Source of the DNA: Candidatus Hydrogenedentes bacterium UBA2224
GTDB taxonomy: Bacteria; Hydrogenedentota; Hydrogenedentia; Hydrogenedentales; SLHB01
Assembly (NCBI GenBank): GCA_002348185.1
Contig: DDYW01000181.1
Span: forward strand, 77,986-141,985
Reading direction: 5' to 3'
Length of the DNA stretch: 64,000 bases
Position numbers and translations under genes: made by a program. Shown here in pieces: positions 38,292 through 48,100 of the stretch. Position 1 is the stretch's first letter; each line of letters starts with the position of its first letter. Below the pieces are notes generated by a model that ran no database searches, was not told the origin of the DNA, and saw only the letters and a list, made by a program, of their open reading frames with translations.

Positions 38292-39317
38292 TCAACTGAT
38301 CTCTTTCACGTGCTCCTTGCGAACACGCTTTGTAACTCCTTGATATTGAATATAATAGTGGTCATCGCCGGGGATGACTTTGTCGGCGGGCGAACTCGTG
38401 CCATCGGTAAAATGAACGGTATATTCCCCGTCTCCTCCGGCATCCGCCCGGGCGATTTTCTGTTTTTCGCCCGGACTGGCTTCCGGCGCGGTCTTGTCCG
38501 CGGCATCCGGAGCGGCAGCCGCATCCCCCGCCTTCTGAGACGCGGCCAGTTTCCTGGAGGAACTGTAGAGGTAGGCCGGGCGCTCGGAGGACTTGTTGTA
38601 GACCTGCCACCAGTGAAGCACGTTGCGCACGTAATTCTGCGTCTCCCGGAACGGCGGAATGCCGCCATACTTTCGCACGTTTTCGGGGCCGGCGTTGTAG
38701 CCCGCCAGAGCGAGACGGACATCGCCATTGAACACACTCACGAGTTTTGAAAGGTACTGTGTTCCGCCGGCGATATTCTGGGCCGGGTCGATAATATTTG
38801 TGACCCCCATTTCCTTGGCGGTACCGGGCATGAGTTGCATGAGCCCGCGCGCTCCGGCCCGGGAAACGGCATTGGGATCCCCGTTGCTTTCCACGCGGAT
38901 CACCGCGTAGATCAGACTCTCCTGCAGGCCGTACTGGCGCGCGTATTCCGCCACCAGGCTTTCAATGGCCGATTGATTGTATTCCGTGGGGGACGTGTAG
39001 CGCTTATATTTCTTGGCAACGACGATCGGCTCGTAATCGATCTGGATTTCCGTATAACCCGGAGTGCCACGATACTTGCCAAGCTTGTTGGTCAGCGTCA
39101 GGACGCCGTCTGCATTGACGAAGGCCCGGAGCTGCTCGCCGGCGCGACGGCGCTGGATGGCTTCGCGCCGCGACTCCATCTCTTTGATGAGTTCGTCGCG
39201 GGTGGTCTGGTCGACGTTGCCAATGACGGGGGTATCTCCCCGGGCTACCCCGCCCGCAAACATCAGTACCGTCAGTCCGGCCAGGACGACCGCTCTAACC
39301 CCGAGAACGTGCTGCAT
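38292..39317 (-). CDS. Exported lytic transglycosylase (SLT domain)
   Basis: The protein has 341 residues with a signal peptide at 1-27. A central helical and beta segment (about 30-110) includes a DUF4124-like patch (FVNADGVLTLTNKLG). The SLT domain spans about 120-245: catalytic Glu in VIRVESNGDP, then SRAGARGLMQLMPGTA, LALAGYNAGPENV and the RETQNYVRNVL helix. It cleaves peptidoglycan glycan strands in the periplasm to form anhydro-muropeptides. The C-terminal 90 residues are low-complexity plus a short beta segment (YTVHFTDGTSSPADKVI). It has a strong promoter at 39356-39385. Confidence 0.92.
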   Translation of the reverse strand: MQHVLGVRAVVLAGLTVLMFAGGVARGDTPVIGNVDQTTRDELIKEMESRREAIQRRRAGEQLRAFVNADGVLTLTNKLGKYRGTPGYTEIQIDYEPIVVAKKYKRYTSPTEYNQSAIESLVAEYARQYGLQESLIYAVIRVESNGDPNAVSRAGARGLMQLMPGTAKEMGVTNIIDPAQNIAGGTQYLSKLVSVFNGDVRLALAGYNAGPENVRKYGGIPPFRETQNYVRNVLHWWQVYNKSSERPAYLYSSSRKLAASQKAGDAAAAPDAADKTAPEASPGEKQKIARADAGGDGEYTVHFTDGTSSPADKVIPGDDHYYIQYQGVTKRVRKEHVKEIS

Positions 39318-39355
39318 CCAGTTGCCCCATAATCCCTTCCACTATCCCTGTCCAG

Positions 39356-39385
39356 AGTATACTGAACGCACGGGAGATTTGGCAA
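39356..39385 (-). promoter_or_regulatory. Sigma-70-type promoter of the lytic transglycosylase
   Basis: On the minus strand, TTGCCA (5/6) is separated by 18 bases from TATACT (5/6), about 40 bases upstream of the ATG at 39317. Confidence 0.7.
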
Positions 39386-39551
39386 CCGGGCGCCTGGCCC
39401 CCGAACGCGCCCGACGGGCCCGGAAGGGGCTTGCGGACGCCGCCCTTGAGATGGTACCGTTGCTCGAAGACCCGAACGGCAAGGCATCCTGGCGCCGGTC
39501 TTGCGTTCTCGAAAAAGGTCCTGCAAGCCCTCCCAACACACGGAAATTGAA

Positions 39552-40034
39552 ATGGTTACAGAGCATGAACCCCTTGAAGCGCGGATCGTGCGCGTCCTCA
39601 CGCACGAAGGCCTCTGGCTCGCGACAGCCGAGTCGTGCACGGGGGGCCTGATCGCTCATCGCATCACCAGTGTGCCGGGCGCGTCGGAGTGCTTCCTCGG
39701 CGGGGTGGTGGCCTATTCGAATGCCCTGAAGACAGACCTTCTCGGGGTGTCGCCGGGGACCCTGGCGGCCGCGGGCGCCGTCAGTCCGGACACCGCCCGC
39801 CAGATGGCCGAAGGCGCACGCGACCGCTATCGCGCCGACCTCTCCGTTGCGGTGACAGGCATCGCCGGCCCCGGGGGAGGTTCTCCGGAAAAGCCAGTGG
39901 GCCTGGTCTTCATCGCCGTGGCCTGGACGGGAGGCTGTGATGTTGCCCGCCACGCATTCTCGGGGGCGAGGGAAGACGTGAAACAACAGACGGCCGATAT
40001 GGCCCTCGCCATGGTATGGGAGCGCATCCAGTGA
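39552..40034 (+). CDS. pncC: CinA C-terminal family nicotinamide-nucleotide amidase
   Basis: The protein has 160 residues from the ATG at 39552. It is the stand-alone C-terminal domain of CinA, which deamidates NMN to nicotinate mononucleotide in NAD recycling. The motifs ATAESCTGGLIAHRITSVPGAS (family core), GGVVAYSNALKTDLLGV and VTGIAGPGGGSPEKPVGLVF are present. The stop overlaps the dnaE start (GTGA), so the two genes are translationally coupled, an unusual pairing of NAD salvage with the replicase. Confidence 0.92.
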   Translation: MVTEHEPLEARIVRVLTHEGLWLATAESCTGGLIAHRITSVPGASECFLGGVVAYSNALKTDLLGVSPGTLAAAGAVSPDTARQMAEGARDRYRADLSVAVTGIAGPGGGSPEKPVGLVFIAVAWTGGCDVARHAFSGAREDVKQQTADMALAMVWERIQ

Positions 40035-43000
40035 ACGCCGGATTCTGCCACTTGCACGTCCACACCGAATACAGCGTGCTGGACGGAGCGATCAAGGTCT
40101 CGGAACTTCTCGACCGCTGCAGAGACTACGGAATGCGCGCATGCGCCATCACCGACCACGGGGCGATGTTCGGCGTGGTCGATTTCTTTCAAACGGCCAA
40201 GTCCAAGGACGTCAAGCCGGTCATCGGGTCCGAACTCTACATTGCGCCGGGCCACCGCACCGACCGCTCGGCGAAGACGCAATCGGCCGCCTACAACCAT
40301 TTGCTCCTGCTCTGCAAGAACGAAACGGGCTACCGGAACCTCTGCAAACTGAGTTCCATCGGTTACCTGGAAGGGTTCCATTACAAGCCCCGCATCGACT
40401 TCGAAACCCTGTCGCGTCATGCCGACGGGCTCATCGCTTCGACCGCGTGCCTGCGCGGCGAGGTCCCCCAGTTTCTCCTGCGCGAAGAATTCGAGAAGGC
40501 GGAAGAGGCGCTCGCGCGCTACATCAGCCTTTTTGGAAAAGAGAACTTCTTCGTCGAACTCCAGGACCACGGCCTGTCCGAGCAACACCGCGTGAACCCC
40601 CGCCTCGTGGAGATGGCGCGCAAACACGGCCTGCTGCTTGCCGCGACCAATGACTGTCACTACCTGAACAAGGATGACGCGGACGCACACGACGCCCTCT
40701 TGTGCATTCAGACCAATAAGACCCTCGAAGAGGAAAACCGTTTCCGCTTCCAGACCCGGGAATTCCATTTCAAAAGCCCCGAGGAAATGCGGGAAGCCTT
40801 CGCCGCCTGGCCCGAGGCGATCTCGAATACCGAGAAGATCGCCGACATGTGCGAACTCGAGATCCCCCTGCACAAACACCTCATTCCCAAATACATGCCG
40901 CCCGCGGGTAAGGCCAAGCCGCAGTTTCTCCGGGAACTGGTCATGCAGGGACTTCAGGACCGCTACGAGGGCCATCCGGACACGCTGCATGTGGAACGCG
41001 CCGAATACGAACTGCGCATCATCGAGCAGATGGGCTTCGTGGACTACTTCCTGGTGGTCTGGGATCTCATCAAGACCGCCCGGGACAAGGGCATTCCGGT
41101 GGGCCCGGGCCGCGGCTCGGGGGCGGGCAGCCTGGTGGCCTATGCCCTGACGATTACGAACATCGACCCGATCCGCTACAACCTGCTGTTCGAGCGTTTC
41201 CTGAATCCCGACCGCGTGTCCATGCCGGATTTCGATCTCGATTTCTGCTATACGCGCCGTCCCGAATTGATCGAGTACGTCCGCGAGAAGTATGGACCCG
41301 AGAATGTCAGCCAGATCATCACCTTCGGCCGCATGCTGGCCAAGCAGGCGATCCGCAATGTCGGGCGCGTGATGGGCATGAGCTTCGGCGACGTCGACCG
41401 CATCGCGAAGCTGGTCCCAGACGAACTGAAGATCACCCTCAAAGATTCCCTTGAAAAAGAACCTGAACTCAAGAACCTGGTCAAGACCGATCCGCAGATT
41501 GCCAAACTGTGGAATCTGGCGACCCGCCTCGAAGGCACGATAGGCACCCTGGGAACCCACGCCGCGGGCGTCATCATCTGCGATGAGCCCCTCACCGGGC
41601 ATGTTCCGCTCTTCCAGGCGTCCGGAAGCGATGTTGTCGCGACCCAGTTCGAGATGAAGACCGCGGAACAAATCGGTTTGTTGAAGATGGACTTCCTGGG
41701 CCTGCGGACCTTGACCGTGGTGCATGACGCGGTTCGGTTCATCCAGGAGAACCGCGGCGTCCATATCGACATCGACGCGCTCGAGCCGGACGACGTGTTG
41801 ACCTATGAGTTGTTGCGCTCAGGGCGCACCACCGGCGTGTTCCAGCTCGAAAGCTCCGGGATGCGCGACCTTTCCCGCCGCATCGGACTGGAAAGCCTCG
41901 AGGAAATCTGCGCCCTGGTCGCCCTGTACCGTCCGGGCCCCATGCAGCTCAAGGACCAGTACATCGAGAACAAGCACCATCCGGCCAAACTCACCTACGA
42001 CCACCCGCTGCTCGAGCCCATTCTCAAAGAGACCTACGGCGTCGCTCTGTATCAAGAGCAGGTGATGCAGATTGTTCAGGCGCTCGCGGGCTTCTCGCTC
42101 GGCCAGGCCGACGAACTGCGCCGCGCCATGGCGAAGAAGAAGGCCGACCTCATGGAACGCCAGGGGGAGCAGTTCCTGAAAGGCGCGAAAGAAAACGGCA
42201 TCGACGCGGACACCGCCACCTCCCTGTTCCAGAAGATCGAGCAGTTCGCGGGATACGGATTCAACAAGTCCCACAGCATGGCGTATGCGTTTGTGGCGTA
42301 CCAGACCGCCTTCCTCAAAGCCAACTACCCGGTGGAATTCATGGCGGCGCTGCTCACCAGCGAATCGGGCAACCTCGACAAGGTCGCGCAGTACATTGAA
42401 GAATGCCGTCGCATGGGGATCGAGATTCTCCCCCCCGACGTCAACCACAGCAGTTACGGATTCAATGTCGAGGGCAGCGCCATCCGTTTCGGCATGGGCG
42501 CGGTCAAAAACGTCGGCCGGGACCCGGTCGAGGCCATTCAGGCCGAGCGCGAAGCGAATGGGCCTTATAAGGACATCTTCGATTTCTGCGCGCGGCTCGA
42601 CTCCCGGGTGCTCAATCGCCGCGTGCTCGAAAGCCTCAACCGGGCAGGCGCCTTCGAAAGCACGGGATGGAACCGCAGGCAGGTGGAGGAGTCCCTGGAA
42701 TCGGCCATGAGCGAAGGACAAATCAACCAGCGGGAACGGGCTGCGGGCCAGACGTCGCTGCTCGAACTGATGGCCGGCGCGAGCGGCGAACCCATCATCC
42801 ACAAACGGCCCGACGTCGAGGAATGGCCCGAGAACCAGTTGCTCGCACTGGAAAAGGAGGTCTTGGGCCTCTACGTAAGCAGCCACCCGCTGGCGCGGCA
42901 CGCGGTCCTGCTCGAGCGGTTTTCGACGGTTACCCTGGCGGACCTCCCCTCCCTGGCCGAGGGGCACGAGGTGCGCATCGGCGGCCTGGTCTCCAACGTG

Positions 43001-43492
43001 AAAATCCACATCACGCAACGCAACCGCAAGATGGCCTTTGTCACGCTGGAAACCCTCGAAAGCCCCTGCGAGGTCGTCGTGTTCCCGGAACTGTTCGAGC
43101 AGAAGGCCGAACTGCTCGTGCCCGACATGATCGTCATGTTGCGGGCCAAGGTCAGCTACCGGAATGATGAGCCCAGCCTCCTTGCCGAGGACATCGTGCC
43201 CATCGACGAGACTCAGAAACAATTCACGGAGGCGGTGCACATCCGCTTGAGCACCGTCGGGCTCGACGAAGCCCTGCTCACCCGGCTCGCGGAACTCCTG
43301 GATACCCAACCCGGCGATTGCGATGTCTACCTGCACTGCATCACCCCCGACCACGACGAGGTCACCGTGCACGCCACCTCATCCTGCATGGTGGCGCCGT
43401 CTGAACGCCTCTGGCGCGGCCTGGAAGAACTTCTCGGAGAAGCGTGCCTGTGGTACTCGGGGGCGAACGGCTACCCCCGGCACTCGCGCTGA
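40031..43492 (+). CDS. dnaE: DNA polymerase III alpha subunit
   Basis: The protein has 1153 residues from the GTG at 40031. It is the replicative polymerase subunit. The PHP domain opens with CHLHVHTEYSVLDGAIK and ITDHGAMFG. The polymerase core has GPGRGSGAGSLVAYAL and the catalytic aspartates in MPDFDLDFCYTRR. Finger and helix-hairpin-helix regions follow (KSHSMAYAFVAYQTAFLKANYP, part of the conserved core), and an OB fold near 970-1050 (VRIGGLVSNVKIHITQRNRK). The length matches DnaE1-type proteins, so this is probably the main replicase rather than the mutagenic DnaE2. Confidence 0.97.
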   Translation: MNAGFCHLHVHTEYSVLDGAIKVSELLDRCRDYGMRACAITDHGAMFGVVDFFQTAKSKDVKPVIGSELYIAPGHRTDRSAKTQSAAYNHLLLLCKNETGYRNLCKLSSIGYLEGFHYKPRIDFETLSRHADGLIASTACLRGEVPQFLLREEFEKAEEALARYISLFGKENFFVELQDHGLSEQHRVNPRLVEMARKHGLLLAATNDCHYLNKDDADAHDALLCIQTNKTLEEENRFRFQTREFHFKSPEEMREAFAAWPEAISNTEKIADMCELEIPLHKHLIPKYMPPAGKAKPQFLRELVMQGLQDRYEGHPDTLHVERAEYELRIIEQMGFVDYFLVVWDLIKTARDKGIPVGPGRGSGAGSLVAYALTITNIDPIRYNLLFERFLNPDRVSMPDFDLDFCYTRRPELIEYVREKYGPENVSQIITFGRMLAKQAIRNVGRVMGMSFGDVDRIAKLVPDELKITLKDSLEKEPELKNLVKTDPQIAKLWNLATRLEGTIGTLGTHAAGVIICDEPLTGHVPLFQASGSDVVATQFEMKTAEQIGLLKMDFLGLRTLTVVHDAVRFIQENRGVHIDIDALEPDDVLTYELLRSGRTTGVFQLESSGMRDLSRRIGLESLEEICALVALYRPGPMQLKDQYIENKHHPAKLTYDHPLLEPILKETYGVALYQEQVMQIVQALAGFSLGQADELRRAMAKKKADLMERQGEQFLKGAKENGIDADTATSLFQKIEQFAGYGFNKSHSMAYAFVAYQTAFLKANYPVEFMAALLTSESGNLDKVAQYIEECRRMGIEILPPDVNHSSYGFNVEGSAIRFGMGAVKNVGRDPVEAIQAEREANGPYKDIFDFCARLDSRVLNRRVLESLNRAGAFESTGWNRRQVEESLESAMSEGQINQRERAAGQTSLLELMAGASGEPIIHKRPDVEEWPENQLLALEKEVLGLYVSSHPLARHAVLLERFSTVTLADLPSLAEGHEVRIGGLVSNVKIHITQRNRKMAFVTLETLESPCEVVVFPELFEQKAELLVPDMIVMLRAKVSYRNDEPSLLAEDIVPIDETQKQFTEAVHIRLSTVGLDEALLTRLAELLDTQPGDCDVYLHCITPDHDEVTVHATSSCMVAPSERLWRGLEELLGEACLWYSGANGYPRHSR

Positions 43493-43807
43493 CGGGCCCC
43501 GCGCGTCAGGCTCGCACCCAGCCGCAAACGCCCGCTCAAACACGCGCTCGGCCAGGACGTTTCATGACCCGGGAGATTCCCGCACTAAGTCCATGTGGCA
43601 CGCACGTTTCGCGCAGCGCGCCCTTGCCATGCGCCCGCGATTTCGGGCATACTGGCCACGGGGCGGTCATTACGCGTATGTCAGGACCGCAAGCAGCAGG
43701 AATGCACCGGGAACGTTCTCTGAGAGGCGCCCTCAAACGCGGGGCCTGCGGTGGGAAGCCGCCGTGTTGACTCTCCAGACACGGCCACGGGAGATTGGGG
43801 TGTCGCA
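43493..43807. other. Intergenic region between dnaE and fliW
   Basis: The 315 bases contain a sigma-70-like promoter at 43624-43653 and a possible sigma-54-like -24 element at 43596-43602 with a poor -12. No gene is seen. Confidence 0.5.
43624..43653 (+). promoter_or_regulatory. Possible promoter of the fliW-csrA-glycosylation block
   Basis: TTGCCA (5/6) is separated by 18 bases from CATACT (4/6), about 155 bases upstream of the fliW ATG. Confidence 0.45.
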
Positions 43808-44281
43808 ATGCAGTTAGAGACAGTACGGTTCGGGTCCCTCGAAGTGGCTCCGGATGCGGTGATCACATTCACGCAACCCATCCTGGGCTTTCAAGAGTAT
43901 CGCCGTTTTGTGGTCCTCCCGGGGCCGAGCGAATATCTGTGGTGGCTTCAGTCGACGGAGTCCGGCGATCTCGCCTTCATTCTGATGGATCCCGCGGTGG
44001 TAGTTCCAGATTACCGCGTTGAAATCCGGCCTGCCGAACTCAGCGAGCTGGCCGTCGCCTCCATCGGCGAACTTGACGTCTATACACTGGTGGTCGTGCC
44101 CGAGGACAAGAGAAAAGTGCGCACCAATCTCCGGGCGCCCATTCTGATCAACCCCAAGCTGCGGCTGGCCAAACAGGCGCTCCTGGACCGCAGCGACTAC
44201 CCCATTCAATTCTTCCTCGCGCAACCCCATCAGGGCCAGGGACAGGCCCGGGAGGCATCCAATGCTGGTCTTAACCCGTAA
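43808..44281 (+). CDS. fliW: Flagellar assembly factor FliW
   Basis: The protein has 157 residues from the ATG at 43808. FliW binds CsrA and relieves its repression of flagellin translation; flagellin itself displaces FliW, forming a homeostatic switch. Family marks are [23 protein letters not shown] (family opening), [31 protein letters not shown], and [17 protein letters not shown]. It overlaps csrA by 20 bases, the usual partner arrangement. The last residues, encoded in the overlap, are not conserved. Confidence 0.95.
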   Translation: MQLETVRFGSLEVAPDAVITFTQPILGFQEYRRFVVLPGPSEYLWWLQSTESGDLAFILMDPAVVVPDYRVEIRPAELSELAVASIGELDVYTLVVVPEDKRKVRTNLRAPILINPKLRLAKQALLDRSDYPIQFFLAQPHQGQGQAREASNAGLNP

Positions 44282-44483
44282 AGAGGATGAAAGCATCATG
44301 ATTGGGGACGACATCGAGGTCAAAGTCCTTGATCTGAAAGAAAGCCAGGTGAAATTGGGAATCGTCGCCCCAAAGTCCGTGGCCGTGCACCGGCGGGAGG
44401 TCTATCTGGCCATCCAGAGCGAAAACACGCAGGCGGCCTCCGCGGCGCAGATCGACTCCATCACGGATCTGATTCAGCGATAA
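44262..44483 (+). CDS. csrA: Translational regulator CsrA
   Basis: The protein has 73 residues. CsrA binds GGA motifs in mRNA leaders, typically blocking flagellin translation. The start [18 protein letters not shown], the strand [19 protein letters not shown] with the RNA-contact arginine of VHRREV, and the C-terminal helix [10 protein letters not shown] are all intact. The tail ([16 protein letters not shown]) is slightly long, as in FliW-controlled CsrA proteins whose C-terminal extension contacts FliW. It overlaps fliW and is followed after 22 bases by an unknown gene. Confidence 0.96.
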   Translation: MLVLTRKEDESIMIGDDIEVKVLDLKESQVKLGIVAPKSVAVHRREVYLAIQSENTQAASAAQIDSITDLIQR

Positions 44484-44505
44484 CCGGCATGAGGGGACAT
44501 CGCTA

Positions 44506-45132
44506 ATGGAACTCATCGTAGACGGAAGCGCCAGAGGCCTCGGAGAAGAGCCCCAGGGCAGTATCTTCGACCTGGTGGTCGCGCTCGGCAGGCAGCTTCA
44601 GGAGGACGGCCGTTCCATCATGACCGTCCGAATCGACGGAAGCGAGATCAGCGCCGGAAACCTGGTGGAATCCATGCGAGACAAGCCGGTGACAAGCGTC
44701 CGGCAGATCGTGATCACTTCGGAAGACACCCGGACGCTGGTGAACGAGTCCCTGTCGGACATGCAGGCCTCGCTGCCCGAGCTTCCGGTGGCGTGCCAGG
44801 AACTGGCCCGAGTGTTTCAGAGCGAGACGCCGGACGCCGGCTACGAGCCGTTCCAGCAGCTTGCGGCGATATGGGGCGCCATCAAGGAGCGGGAACTGAT
44901 GGTCGCGAACGCCCTCGAGATCTCGCTGGAAGAACTCCTGATCGGCGAACTCACGGTCAAACAGTTTCATGATGATCTCAATGCCTATTTGCGGGAAGCC
45001 ACCGAAGCCCTCAAAAAGAGGGATTCGGTGTTGTTGGGGGACCTGCTTGAATACGAACTGGCGCCACGGGCCGAAAAAGAGAGCGCGATCGTCGCGATTC
45101 TGATGAAAGAGGCCGAACAATTTGCGGGGTAG
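44506..45132 (+). CDS. Unknown mostly helical protein between csrA and glycosyltransferases
   Basis: The protein has 208 residues with no signal peptide. The N-terminal 75 residues look like a small alpha/beta unit (IMTVRIDGSEISAGNLVESM, RQIVITSEDTRTLV). The rest is helical and acidic (FQQLAAIWGAIKERELMVANAL, LREATEALKKRDSVLLGDLLEYEL), with the look of a type III export chaperone or an adaptor. I do not recognise a family. The position 22 bases after csrA and 2 bases before a glycosyltransferase start argues for a flagellar role, possibly as a flagellin chaperone. AGGGG precedes the ATG. Confidence 0.75.
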   Translation: MELIVDGSARGLGEEPQGSIFDLVVALGRQLQEDGRSIMTVRIDGSEISAGNLVESMRDKPVTSVRQIVITSEDTRTLVNESLSDMQASLPELPVACQELARVFQSETPDAGYEPFQQLAAIWGAIKERELMVANALEISLEELLIGELTVKQFHDDLNAYLREATEALKKRDSVLLGDLLEYELAPRAEKESAIVAILMKEAEQFAG

Positions 45133-45134
45133 GA

Positions 45135-48100
45135 ATGGCCGCGCCGCGCATCCTGACATTCAATTTTCATGAGCCTTACCTGTGCCTGATGGCGCGGACC
45201 GGCCTGCCCTTTGCCATCGGTGAATATGACAGCCCCCCCTTCGCGCGGAAATGGCACGAGCGCTACCGCCCCATCCCTCCGAACTTCACGTTTCTCAACG
45301 AAAACACCTGGCGACGCGACCTTGCGCAGGGCCGCTTCGACGTCGTCATCGCGCAAAACGAGATGAATGCGGCCGGCCTCTCCAAAGAGGCGCTGCTCAG
45401 CGACACCCCCCTCCTTCTGGTCTGCCACAACCGGCGCAGCTTCCTCGAAGCAACCATGAAGAATGGCCCCGACAGCCGCTACGATACGTTTCAGCGCCTC
45501 CTGGAAACGCTCCGGAGAATTGCCCGGTTTGTGTTCATCTCTGAGACCAAACGTGATGATTACGCCATCCCGGGCATCGTCATCTGCCCCGGCATCGACG
45601 TCGAGGAATACGGCGGCTATACGGGAGAAAACCCGGGGGTGCTGCGCGTCGGCAACGCCTTGGGCCAGCGGGACGTCATGTTCGACGTCGGCTTTCAGGA
45701 ACGGGTATGTGCCGGTTTTGCCAACCGCCTCGCGGGCGACAATCCGGACATCCCGGAGTCCCAGCCGGCCGCGTCCTTCGATGACCTGCGCCGGCTCTAT
45801 CGCTCCTTCCGGTGCTATCTGCACGTCACCCGGGAAGCCTACGAGGACGGCTACAACCTCGCCCTGCTCGAAGCCATGGCCACAGGCATGCCGGTGGTCT
45901 CTCTCGCGAACCCGACATCTCCCCTCACGGACGGGAAAGACGGTTTTCTGTCGTACGACGCCGATGTCCTCCGGGGCCACATCGCTATGCTGCTCGATGA
46001 TCTGTCCTGCGCCCGGGAGATCGGCGCTCGCGCCCGTGAAACCGTCGCGCAGGCGTTTCCCATGGCCCCCTTCGTCGAGGCCTGGCGCGAAACCATTCTG
46101 TCGGCCGCCGAACTCAGCCCCCGGCAAAGCACAAGGACCCGGACACGCATCACGCCGCCTCCCCTGCCAACTACCGCCGTGCCCGCGACGGAGATCCTCC
46201 TTCACTACATGGCGTCGCCGGTCACCACGGGAAGATATTTTGAGTGGGCCCTGCGCAAACGCCATCACGTCGTCACCGCGGGGTTCCGGTGCCCGGAAGC
46301 GATTCTAAGCCGGTGGGGATTTCCGGGCGAACCGCCCGCGTACGGTCCCCACGACGTGGAACTCAGGCTCGAGACGCCCTACCGGGAACTCATGGGCATG
46401 CTGCCAGACGGATTTGCGCCCCGTCTGTACCTCTGGGTGGATTCCGGCCCGAAACAGGTGGCGCCCGACATCGACTGCCTGCGCATCCCGAAAGCCTGTT
46501 ACCTCATCGACACGCACCTGGCCCCCGAATTGCGCATCGACATCGCCCGGCATTTCAATTTCGTGTTTCTGGCGCAGAAAGCCCAAGTGCCGCTCTTCCA
46601 GGACGCCGGCCTCGCAAACGTCTGCTGGTTGCCGCTCGCGTGTTCACCCGAGCTGCACGACGTGGGACAACCCGAACGCATCTACGACGTGGCCTGTATC
46701 GGCCGGATTCAGGATGACCCCCACGACCGCCGCGCCAGGATTCTCGACCGCGTACGCAGCGCGTTTCCCCGGCACCGCATCGGCCAGCAATGGCCCCCGG
46801 ACATGGCGCGAACGTATGCCCAGTCGAAGATCGTCGTGAACGCGGCCGTCAACAACGACCTCAACATGCGCGTATTCGAGGCGATGGCGTCGGGCGCGCT
46901 CCTCATTACTGACCGCGCGGAAGGCCTGTTGGACCTCTTCGAGGAAGGCGAACATTTCGTGCTCTACCGCGATGAGGATGAGCTGTGCCCGCTCATCGAG
47001 CGCTACCTCGCTGACCGCGAGGCGCGGGAACGCATCGCGCAGCAGGGGCGAGACCTCGTGCTTGCGCAACATACGTACGACCTGCGCATGGAGCAATTAC
47101 TCGGATGCGTATTCGAAGCCGCGGGCGTGTTCGGCGGCTACCGCGGGGAATCCCGGTACCACTACGGCGGCTACTACTGCTCCCCGCGCGCGGAACTGGC
47201 GGTCCATGTCCCCCCGGGGGCGAAGCGCGTCCTCGACGTCGGGTGCGGGGGCGGCGCGTTCGGACGATCGCTGAAAGAGCGCGGCGTACAGGAGGTCGTC
47301 GGGATCGAGATTGACGAGCGCGCGTGCGCCCTCGCCAGGGAAGTGCTTGATGACGCCCTCGCCGGCAACATCGAACAGATGGAACTGCCTTTCGAACCCG
47401 GGCACTTCGATTGCGTCACGTTCGGGGATGTGCTTGAACATCTGGTTGACCCGGCGGCAACGCTGCGCAGGATTGCGCCGTTCCTCGCCCCGGAAGGCCT
47501 TGCGGTCGCCAGCATCCCCAACGCGCGTTTCTGCCAGGTGGTGCAGATGCTTGCCGAAGGCCGGTGGAAATACGAAGATGCCGGCATCCTCGACCGGACG
47601 CATCTGCGGTTCTTCACCGCGACGGAAATGCAGATGCTTTTCCAGGGGGCGGGCTACGAGATCCTGAAGATGCTGCCCCTCTCGATGCTTCAGGCGGAGC
47701 TCCTTCCTCGCAACGCTGACGGAGGTTTCACGCTCGGCAAACTGACCGTCGGCCCCTTAAATGACGCGGAGTATCAGGATTTTCTCGTGTACCAGTACCT
47801 CGTCGTCGCACGGAGCGCCGCCGGGACGCCGCTGGAACGCGCACGGGCCGCGTTGTCCGAAGGCCGTTTCGAGGAGGCCTGCACCCTGGCCGCCTCGGCC
47901 GCGAACGCGGACCCCACCGAGCGCAAGTTCATCATCGGGCAGGCGCTGGGCCGGCTTGGAAAACTCGAGGCCGCCGAATCGGCCTTGCGCGAAGCCTGCG
48001 CGTCCAGCCCCGCCCGCGCGGACATCGTCGGGCAACTGGGGGTGCTGCTGGTCGCCATGAACCGAAGCGCCGAGGCCATCCCCTGTCTGGAGCAGGCCGT

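Noticed and set aside
39827..41764. 645-codon minus-strand open frame
   Set aside because: It is antisense to pncC and dnaE and shows no motif. Long antisense frames are expected at this GC content.
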